The notes beneath the pieces are model-generated. The model did no database searches, was not told the DNA's origin, and worked only from the letters and a program-made list of their open reading frames with translations. Below are positions 1 through 4,340 of a stretch of 5,212 bases of DNA, in pieces. Numbering within the stretch: position 1 is the stretch's first letter; each line of letters opens with the position of its first letter. The DNA comes from Spirochaetales bacterium (lineage in GTDB: Bacteria > Spirochaetota > Spirochaetia > ARS1246): positions 1,331 to 6,542 of the forward strand of contig JABGPX010000661.1 of assembly GCA_018644745.1 (NCBI GenBank), written 5' to 3'. The position numbers and the translations under genes were made by a program.

Positions 1-302
1 GCCGCTCATACGCGGAGAAAACCAACGAGGTTTTGCTGCTGGCCATTCAGATAGAGTCCCGTACAGCTATTGAAAATGCCGAGGAAATATTCTCAGTTCC
101 CGGAGTCGACGCCTTCTTTATCGGTCCCGATGATGGCCTTGCGGCATTTGTCGACGACCTGATCGATTTAGGTATAAGCTACAGGATTTTTACCGATGAG
201 TTTGCTCAGACAAAGAATTCTCTCGCCGCCCGCGATATCAATCTCGAATCCCATGGAAGCATGAATGCAATTGACATTGCGTACATTATCCCGTACTTTT
301 AG
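1..302 (+). CDS. HpcH/HpaI-family aldolase, C-terminal part (5' end outside window)
   Basis: The frame is open from base 3 and ends with TAG at 300-302, giving 99 visible residues. The family comprises metal-dependent class II aldolases that split or join pyruvate-type 2-keto acids and aldehydes in the cytoplasm. The visible start, YAEKTNEVLLLAIQIESR, then IPGVDA-like SVPGVDAFFIGPDD, matches the family barrel strands. Glu in QIES (codon 54-56) and Asp in IGPDD (codon 132-134) sit where E. coli HpaI has its two metal ligands, Glu149 and Asp175. A TTG at 33 is not the start, because homology continues upstream of it. Odd: after IGPDD the usual DLSxxxG substrate loop is missing. The next helix follows about 18 residues too early by comparison with E. 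coli HpaI recalled from memory, and the C-terminus is also short. It may be a divergent paralogue or a decayed gene. The family call is fairly sure; activity is doubtful. Confidence 0.75.
   Translation, partial: RSYAEKTNEVLLLAIQIESRTAIENAEEIFSVPGVDAFFIGPDDGLAAFVDDLIDLGISYRIFTDEFAQTKNSLAARDINLESHGSMNAIDIAYIIPYF
271..299 (+). promoter_or_regulatory. Candidate yefM-yoeB promoter with two GTAC operator cores
   Basis: A perfect -35 box TTGACA (271-276) is followed by a 17-bp spacer and a weak -10 TACTTT (294-299). Two GTAC cores lie at 281-284 and 293-296, with centres exactly 12 bp apart. E. coli YefM-YoeB represses its own promoter through two palindromes with TGTACA cores at that same centre spacing. 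Here the flanking bases are CGTACA and CGTACT, so only the inner four bases of each core match. The site lies inside the last codons of the aldolase frame. The predicted transcript start near 306 leaves a very short leader, which weakens the call. Confidence 0.45.
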
Positions 303-304
303 CC

Positions 305-310
305 AAGAGG
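305..310 (+). promoter_or_regulatory. Ribosome binding site of yefM
   Basis: AAGAGG lies 7 nt before the ATG at 318. This favours that start over the in-frame ATG at 327, nine bases further on. Confidence 0.6.
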
Positions 311-317
311 AAATAGT

Positions 318-569
318 ATGAATGCAATGACATATACTGCTGCGAGACAGAATCTAGCTCAAACGATGGAATCCGTCTGCACCGATCATGAACCTGTAAT
401 AATTACCAGTAAACGAGACAAAGCCGTTGTAATGATCTCGCTTGATGACTATAAGGCAATGGAAGAAACGGCGTATCTTTCCAGAAGCCCAAAGAATGCC
501 AGAAGACTCATACATGCGATAGATGAAATAGAGAACGGCGGCGGACAGGAAAAAAAAATAGCTGAATGA
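318..569 (+). CDS. yefM: YefM-type antitoxin (Phd/YefM family)
   Basis: This 83-residue protein is the labile antitoxin of a type II module. It neutralises YoeB by direct binding and represses its own operon. The N-terminal half (about 1-55) is the Phd/YefM DNA-binding fold, with the start YTAARQNLAQTM, the HEPVIITSKRDKAVVMISLDDY strand-turn-strand and the hallmark METAYLSRSPKNARRL. E. coli YefM, recalled from memory, has the same ISYSEARQNL, EETAYLLRSPANARRL and GKGTEKDIIE blocks at nearly the same length. The acidic C-terminus (HAIDEIENGG...KKIAE) is the toxin-wrapping tail. The gene overlaps yoeB by 4 bp (ATGA at 566-569), typical of translational coupling. It sits 15 bp after the aldolase stop and probably has its own promoter inside that frame. 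It appears intact, and the identification is secure. Confidence 0.93.
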   Translation: MNAMTYTAARQNLAQTMESVCTDHEPVIITSKRDKAVVMISLDDYKAMEETAYLSRSPKNARRLIHAIDEIENGGGQEKKIAE

Positions 570-820
570 AAATAATATTCGCTGAAGAAGCCTGGGAGGA
601 CTATTTATTCTGGCAAAAAACAGATAGGAAAATCCTTAAGCGGATAAATTTACTGATAAAGGAAATAAAAAGAAATCCGGATAAAGGAATAGGAAAACCC
701 GAGAAGCTAAAGCATTCCTTTGTGGGCTATAGCTCGCGCCGCATCGATGATGAACATCGGATAGTCTATAAGGTCCTTGATGATAATCTATGCATTGTTC
801 AGCTTCGTTATCATTACTAA
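566..820 (+). CDS. yoeB: YoeB-type toxin mRNA interferase
   Basis: This 84-residue RelE-superfamily toxin cuts mRNA in the ribosomal A site when free of YefM. It has exactly the length of E. coli YoeB and is collinear with it from end to end: an N-terminal W-E-D-Y-L-F-W block, IKRNP at 34-38, GKPEKLKH at 43-50, the SRRIDDEHRIVY strand at 57-68 and the terminal RYHY. The catalytic set known from E. coli, Glu46, Arg65, His83 and Tyr84, falls on the same residues here, so the enzyme should be active. The ATG overlaps the yefM stop. The only purine-rich site upstream (AGGA, 547-550) is 15 nt away, so translation probably depends on coupling to yefM. The stop is 18 bp from the convergent end of the MBL remnant, with no obvious terminator between. 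Confidence 0.95.
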   Translation: MKIIFAEEAWEDYLFWQKTDRKILKRINLLIKEIKRNPDKGIGKPEKLKHSFVGYSSRRIDDEHRIVYKVLDDNLCIVQLRYHY

Positions 821-838
821 ACCTTACCACAGTGAAAC

Positions 839-1022
839 TCAAACCTCGAAACTGCTACCTGTCTCAATATTCTTGATACGATCGCCCGTTACAGACTCAA
901 GTACTTTAAAAGCTTTTTTACCCGTGCAGTGCCCCGTATAGATCGTTTCAATAGGATAGTTTAAAACTGATTTCCCGAGGTCTTCGACTTCACGCCTGCT
1001 TCCGACCATAAGGTTGAACGGA
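839..1022 (-). pseudogene. Remnant of an MBL-fold metallo-hydrolase gene (C-terminus only)
   Basis: About 60 residues read leftward and end in TGA at 839-841. The block IYTGHCTGKKAFKVLE, then GDRIKNIETGSSFEV, is the C-terminal signature of MBL-fold proteins annotated as 7,8-dihydropterin-6-yl-methyl-4-(beta-D-ribofuranosyl)aminobenzene 5'-phosphate synthase-like. The His of GHCTG is a metal ligand in that group. The preceding NLMVGSRREVEDLGKSVL fits the helix after the family's GGFHL strand. The N-terminal metal motif HxHxDH and about three quarters of the protein are absent. A TTG at 1030 could be a formal start, but a TAA precedes it directly and no ribosome binding site is seen. Homology seems to stop close to 1020, right where the palindrome begins at 1023, so the gene was probably cut by an insertion or deletion there. 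It is very unlikely to be functional. Confidence 0.75.
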
Positions 1023-1064
1023 AGCGACAATTACTTTTCCCGAACGGGAATTCTAATTGTCGCT
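1023..1064. repeat. 42-bp palindrome (11-bp perfect outer arms)
   Basis: The arms AGCGACAATTA (1023-1033) and TAATTGTCGCT (1054-1064) are exact inverse complements. On the same axis an inner stem TTCCCG (1037-1042) pairs with CGGGAA (1045-1050). A symmetric 3x3 internal loop separates the two stems. The element abuts the broken end of the MBL gene and lacks a T-run, so it does not look like a normal intrinsic terminator. It may be the end of a lost insertion element or a dispersed palindromic repeat. I cannot name the family. Confidence 0.85.
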
Positions 1065-1163
1065 AGTCACGCAGTTGAGTTTTAATGGTTGAGATGAGCG
1101 GATACCCATGCTCTAGGGGCTAGCGATCGCAATTGCGGCATGTTTGGGCGGGCATTTTCTGAT
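1065..1163. other. Gene-free gap with a third copy of the palindrome arm
   Basis: No credible ORF is present. CTAGCGATCGCAATTG at 1120-1135 repeats the palindrome arm in plus orientation (CTAGCGA, three extra bases, CAATT). It can pair with 1055-1066 to give a 12-bp stem with a 3-nt bulge, which would compete with the 1023-1064 hairpin. Two overlapping palindromes, GCGATCGC (1123-1130) and GCAATTGC (1129-1136), lie within it. The gap begins where the MBL remnant breaks off and ends at the HEPN stop codon, so 1023-1163 may be one degenerate mobile-element remnant. Confidence 0.5.
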
Positions 1164-1511
1164 TTATTGAACTAAAGAAACAACTATCGGCATATGTTCG
1201 ACTTCAACAATCATTCCACTTCCCGGGTACCTGGTTATTGTCCCAAAGGGAGTAAGATGTTCACATGCATCTTGAATTTCGGCCATTGCCGGGAAGACTT
1301 TGCAGCACTCCTGATTAAGTTTCCCCAGGTCATGAATAAACAAGACAGGTTGCTCATGTTCAATGAGTACGGCTTTCAGGTATTTCTCAGCGGCCTGTTG
1401 GCAGTGGTATGCTACTATTTCAAAAGGTGGGTTTGGCGCCTCGGCAAGCATCAAGGCCGCTTCATAATCATGTTCAGCATAAGCGACCCACTCTCTGGTG
1501 CCTTGCTTCAT
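1164..1511 (-). CDS. HEPN-domain protein, partner of the nucleotidyltransferase (putative type VII toxin)
   Basis: This is a 115-residue alpha-helical HEPN protein of the PF05168/COG2250 type. Helix 1 carries WVAYAEHDYEAALMLAE (8-24). The family hallmark AYHCQQAAEKYLKAVLIE occupies 34-51, HDLGKL follows at 60-65, and TRYPGSG at 93-99 matches the usual RYP block. HEPN proteins paired with MNT genes are often RNases silenced by nucleotidylation or binding. The canonical RNase motif R-X4-6-H is not present (R6 to H14 has seven residues between), as in many members of this subfamily, so nuclease activity cannot be claimed. The start overlaps the MNT stop (ATGA, 1508-1511), and GAAGGGA at 1522-1528 is a plausible ribosome binding site inside MNT. 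The C-terminus stops soon after the RYP block and is shorter than I would expect. It ends exactly where the gene-free gap starts, so clipping is possible. Confidence 0.82.
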   Translation of the reverse strand: MKQGTREWVAYAEHDYEAALMLAEAPNPPFEIVAYHCQQAAEKYLKAVLIEHEQPVLFIHDLGKLNQECCKVFPAMAEIQDACEHLTPFGTITRYPGSGMIVEVEHMPIVVSLVQ

Positions 1512-1816
1512 GTTATCAGAATCCCTTCAGCTTGTATTACATATTCCAGCGTCCATGGTTCTTTGCTACGTTGCTTGAACTTCAATTCATCAAACACAAC
1601 CACATCAAGTGCCTTGTCGAGGTATTTCCTGATTTCGCTGGTGATTTCAGCAGCAAGTGTAAATGCATCATCCGTTAGCTTTGGAAATATCGCACAAATA
1701 TCAAGATCACTTTCCCTAGAAGAATGACTCCTGGCTTCGGACCCAAACACGAAAAATTGCGCGTCGGGAAACGTCCGCTTTACTGCGGTAATACCATTTA
1801 TTATGTTTCGATCCAT
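1508..1816 (-). CDS. Minimal nucleotidyltransferase (MNT), putative antitoxin
   Basis: This 102-residue protein of the DNA polymerase beta superfamily (PF01909/PF18765) transfers a nucleotide to a target. In MntA-HepT type VII modules the partner HEPN toxin is AMPylated and silenced. The signature G-S-X10-D-X-D is complete: Gly25-Ser26, then Asp37 and Asp39 in FGSEARSHSSRESDLDIC. The third acidic residue is likely Asp71 in LDVVVFDE, so the active site looks intact. It is the first gene of a two-gene operon, coupled by a 4-bp overlap to HEPN. The start at 1816 is supported by AGGT (1823-1826 on the minus strand) 6 nt upstream and by a promoter at 1835-1863. The whole pair is antisense to long but spurious plus-strand ORFs. 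The family call is secure; the antitoxin role is inferred from context. Confidence 0.88.
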   Translation of the reverse strand: MDRNIINGITAVKRTFPDAQFFVFGSEARSHSSRESDLDICAIFPKLTDDAFTLAAEITSEIRKYLDKALDVVVFDELKFKQRSKEPWTLEYVIQAEGILIT

Positions 1817-1829
1817 TTATTTACCTGTA

Positions 1830-2138
1830 ATGAGATTATCACATAATCAATTTACGGATGCAACATCAAGCAAAATATACCGCGAGAACTACGCGAAAAT
1901 GCTAGACTTTAATAGATTTATCATTATTCGCCCGACCTCGAATCGTCTGAGCGACCTGACCGCCGGCTATGATGCCACATTCCTGGACAAGGCTCTGTGG
2001 GAAAACTTTCTGATTTCGGCGTTTGAGTTTAAATGGGGAACAAAGAGAGTCAAAGCTCCCAGGTCATTCAGTGAGGCATATCCGGCTCATCACTTCACTA
2101 CGGTTACAAAGGACAATTGGTTTGATTTCGTATCTTAG
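1830..2138 (+). CDS. Unrecognised ORF, possibly a gene fragment
   Basis: I do not recognise this product (102 residues from the ATG at 1830; other in-frame ATGs at 1803 and 1899). None of the starts has a visible Shine-Dalgarno sequence. The first two overlap the MNT gene or its promoter, so 1899 (79 residues) or a non-expressed fragment is more likely. Composition shifts from AT-rich to mixed near 1876, and from there codon use looks genuinely coding (CTG, GCC, GAC, GGC frequent). The protein is soluble and rich in aromatic residues (ALWENFLISAFEFKWG, then AYPAHHFTTVTKDNWFDF), with no signal peptide or membrane segment. It converges on the GH42 gene, with 10 bp between the two stops. It could be the C-terminal piece of an enzyme whose front was lost when the MNT-HEPN pair arrived. 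A spurious ORF cannot be excluded. Confidence 0.4.
   Translation: MRLSHNQFTDATSSKIYRENYAKMLDFNRFIIIRPTSNRLSDLTAGYDATFLDKALWENFLISAFEFKWGTKRVKAPRSFSEAYPAHHFTTVTKDNWFDFVS
1835..1863 (-). promoter_or_regulatory. Promoter of the MNT-HEPN operon
   Basis: On the minus strand TTGCAT (1858-1863) is separated by 17 bp from GATAAT (1835-1840). GATAAT matches the -10 consensus at five of six positions and is preceded by TGT, an extended -10 element. The predicted start near 1828 leaves a leader of about 12 nt that still contains the AGGT site. The promoter lies over the first codons of the plus-strand ORF at 1830. Confidence 0.6.
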
Positions 2139-2148
2139 CACGAATCGG

Positions 2149-4152
2149 CTACATTTTCAGCTTGATCCTCACGACATCGAACGACGGCGCGGTTACACGC
2201 ACCGGGTCATACCCTTTAACAGCAACCTTGAGATCATACGACTTGTGGGGGCATCGATTGATGAGAAAAAGCAGCGCTTCCCTGGATGACTTATCCTCGA
2301 GCACCCGTGCTTCCAGGTATGGCCGGAACTCTTCGTCTGCACCTTCCAGTGTGAAATCAGGCGCAACCAACTCTTTGAGAAAAGCTCCTACAACGCGTCT
2401 TGTGTTTTTGTGCAGGGATAATCCGTAGCTGTAGAACAACCTGCATCCGGTAATCAGCAATCTCCCTTCATACTTTGGAGGCATAACTGCCGCCGCTTCC
2501 GCGTTGTCATCATATTGCATTACACGGTTCTCGCCGCCCAAGCTGAGCCTTTCATCAAAACAGTAACCGGCGAAGGAGCCTTTATCCAAATCGAGACCAT
2601 TCCCTGTCCCGCGCAGGCTCCATCCGGTGCAGAGTAAATAGCGAAGTGATTGATGCTTTTCGGCTCTTACGCCGAACCTTGCTGCAATCTTTTCGGCCAT
2701 ATCAGGGAAGCCGACCGGCAGATCGATAATCGCAGAACCACCATCGGACAAGTAATTCTCGATCGAATCAAGCTCATGATCCGTGAAAGTATTCGTATAG
2801 GGAAATATGACAGCATCAAAGTCGCTCAATTTTTCCGGTCCGTGGACAATAAATGCCGCTTCATACCCGAGATCACTCAATACCCCGTAGGCCCCATTTG
2901 TGGCCTTTGTTATCGCGGATATTTTATCTGATGGATTGCGTATTACTTGATCTCGACTCTGATAGATCCCGATAGAGGGAGCGAATGAAACAGCTCTATC
3001 GATAAGATCGAGATCCGGTTGGAGCGCGCATATCGCTTTTTGCACACCGAGTCTTCTGTCCGTATCATAAGAATCAGGCTCGGTCATACCGTTGATCCAG
3101 GGCTCGGCACCGCCCATCAGCGGCGTCCAGCGGTAGAAGTAGACAGCCTTCATCCCGTGGCTTAATGCCCCGTTTAATTCAATCTCGGCTTCTTTCCCGC
3201 TGTACAGTTTGCTCAGGCCGGGAATATCGAACGGCCCTCCCTGGAATTCGGTAACCCAATGGGGTTTTTCCGGATTTATGGCTTTGAGAAACTCATAGCC
3301 GTGGCTCGAACTCACGCTGTTCTCGGTAGTACCGATGTACTTGCTCATTGAAAGAAGATTGTAATCGCGGCAAACCCACCAATCCTGACCGCTGTTACTC
3401 ATTCCGAAGTGTTGTGTAACATTGTGAGTTATCAGGCCGGACCCCACATGTCTTGCCACAATATCTCGACCTTCCAGGAGAAAAGCGTTCAGATTCCCGG
3501 TCTCAAACACTCTCCAATGATCAAAAAACTCGACGTTGTCTATATTTCGTTCCGCGGGGGGACGAATCACATCAAAACTATCAAAGTTCGTACCGAATTT
3601 GCCGTTGAACGCAAGAGCGGTGTGAAACTCATCCTCAGCCGCCGCTCGATACTTGGCCAGAGTGTTTTCGCAGAAGCAGGGGTTTACCAGCGGTCCTAAC
3701 GAAGGTTCGTTGTGAATGCACCAGGCAATTACGGCGGGATGATTGTGAAACCTCGAGGCACACCCATCCAGAATTTCATTTCGTAATTCATGATACGCAG
3801 GATGATCGATACATGCCCTCTGCCACCGAAGATCCGCGGTATCGACCGGGCACACCTCGCCGTCGGCACCGATTATTTTGGAATCCGGGTACTTCTCGAC
3901 AAACTCATCATTCACATAAAACAAGGCGGAGCCGAACTGGACCGTCATTCCAGCCTGGTGGATGATGTCCAAAAGTGCGGCAACCTCATCCAAGTTCGAA
4001 TCCATCCCGATACGGATCCGGATACTGTTGAACCCGGTATCCTTAATCGCCTCGATATCACGGTGCCAATCCGCTTCCCCTTTCGGCAGCCACTCCGGTC
4101 GTTTCGCCATACCGCCGAAAGGATATTCGTAGTGTATTCCGATGGGTATCAT
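2149..4152 (-). CDS. GH42-type beta-galactosidase (clan GH-A glycoside hydrolase)
   Basis: This 667-residue retaining glycoside hydrolase probably removes terminal beta-galactosyl groups from oligosaccharides in the cytoplasm. No signal peptide is seen. Residues 1 to about 380 are the TIM barrel: DIEAIKDTGFNSIRIRIG, DIIHQAGMTVQFGSA, HPAVIAWCIHNEP with acid/base Glu149, and HWVTEFQGGP with nucleophile Glu302. Both catalytic positions agree with Glu141 and Glu312 of Thermus A4 beta-galactosidase. Residues about 390-600 form the trimerisation, amidotransferase-like domain (FDAVIFPYTNTFTDHELDSI), and the last 65 or so a small beta domain. Of the four zinc cysteines known in the Thermus enzyme, Cys114, Cys159 and Cys161 are kept and the fourth is Thr164. 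The frame opens further to 4254, but the ATG at 4152 has the ribosome binding site, and the extra 34 residues are read from the MITE. The exact substrate is uncertain, since the barrel's first loops are short for GH42. Confidence 0.88.
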   Translation of the reverse strand: MIPIGIHYEYPFGGMAKRPEWLPKGEADWHRDIEAIKDTGFNSIRIRIGMDSNLDEVAALLDIIHQAGMTVQFGSALFYVNDEFVEKYPDSKIIGADGEVCPVDTADLRWQRACIDHPAYHELRNEILDGCASRFHNHPAVIAWCIHNEPSLGPLVNPCFCENTLAKYRAAAEDEFHTALAFNGKFGTNFDSFDVIRPPAERNIDNVEFFDHWRVFETGNLNAFLLEGRDIVARHVGSGLITHNVTQHFGMSNSGQDWWVCRDYNLLSMSKYIGTTENSVSSSHGYEFLKAINPEKPHWVTEFQGGPFDIPGLSKLYSGKEAEIELNGALSHGMKAVYFYRWTPLMGGAEPWINGMTEPDSYDTDRRLGVQKAICALQPDLDLIDRAVSFAPSIGIYQSRDQVIRNPSDKISAITKATNGAYGVLSDLGYEAAFIVHGPEKLSDFDAVIFPYTNTFTDHELDSIENYLSDGGSAIIDLPVGFPDMAEKIAARFGVRAEKHQSLRYLLCTGWSLRGTGNGLDLDKGSFAGYCFDERLSLGGENRVMQYDDNAEAAAVMPPKYEGRLLITGCRLFYSYGLSLHKNTRRVVGAFLKELVAPDFTLEGADEEFRPYLEARVLEDKSSREALLFLINRCPHKSYDLKVAVKGYDPVRVTAPSFDVVRIKLKM

Positions 4153-4156
4153 GTAA

Positions 4157-4163
4157 TTCCTCC
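4157..4163 (-). promoter_or_regulatory. Ribosome binding site that fixes the GH42 start
   Basis: On the minus strand GGAGGAA lies just before the ATG at 4152, with 6 nt between GGAGG and the start codon. It is the strongest Shine-Dalgarno site in the window. It excludes the longer in-frame start at 4254, whose extension has no family resemblance. Confidence 0.85.
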
Positions 4164-4183
4164 GCCTCTGAATGATGAATAGA

Positions 4184-4293
4184 GGGCACCTCTGATAACT
4201 GCTACTTTGGCCCGCAGCACATACGAAAAACCCCGATTTTATACGGGAATCCATTCTGTCAGCAGAACAAAATGTGGGTTTTTCGATGTGCCC
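4184..4293. mobile_element. MITE-like element, 110 bp, with terminal inverted repeats and TAGA duplication
   Basis: The left end GGGCACCTCTGATAAC and the right end, read inward on the other strand as GGGCACATCGAAAAAC, agree at about 12 of 16 positions. TAGA stands immediately outside both ends (4180-4183 and 4294-4297), as expected for a 4-bp target duplication. A nested stem is formed by CACAT-A-CGAAAAACCC (4218-4233) with GGGTTTTTCGATGTG (4276-4290), 15 pairs with one bulged A. Smaller hairpins lie inside: TTCTG/CAGAA (4254-4267) and CCCG/CGGG (4232-4247). There is no transposase, so it is a non-autonomous element or a shrunken insertion sequence. A 4-bp duplication and short GGGCAC-type ends would suit an IS5-like transposase, but I cannot assign the family. 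Confidence 0.65.
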
Positions 4294-4296
4294 TAG

Positions 4297-4325
4297 AGAT
4301 TATTCAATGAAATAACATGTGTCAA
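4297..4325 (-). promoter_or_regulatory. Candidate promoter for the GH42 gene, upstream of the MITE
   Basis: On the minus strand a perfect TTGACA (4320-4325) is followed by TAATCT at 17-bp spacing (4297-4302) or by the better AATAAT at 15 bp (4299-4304). Transcription would start near 4290, at the edge of the MITE. The hydrolase mRNA would then carry about 138 nt of leader made almost entirely of that element. It lies after the stop codon of the ATPase gene at 4341. Confidence 0.4.
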
Positions 4326-4340
4326 TGACTTGTGTTACCA

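Noticed and set aside
33..302. TTG at 33 as the start of a short complete aldolase-like gene
   Set aside because: Family-like sequence (YAEKTNEV) continues in frame to the left edge, so the gene is cut by the window.
1023..1064. Intrinsic terminator for the MBL remnant or HEPN gene
   Set aside because: The hairpin is long with AT-rich arms and no T-run follows on either strand. It also lies upstream, not downstream, of the MBL remnant.
1014..1135. Integron attC site around the palindrome
   Set aside because: GTTGAAC and GTTGAGT fit the GTTRRRY core, but no matching RYYYAAC partner stands at the right distance. The palindrome arms do not end in core sites, and genes do not run in one direction.
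1194..1727. Plus-strand ORF of 177 codons
   Set aside because: It is entirely antisense to the MNT and HEPN genes, which carry clear family motifs, a promoter and overlapping starts. Its translation resembles nothing and has no ribosome binding site.
4153..4254. N-terminal extension of the hydrolase from an upstream in-frame start
   Set aside because: It is read out of the MITE, has no family similarity or ribosome binding site, and a strong site fixes the start at 4152.
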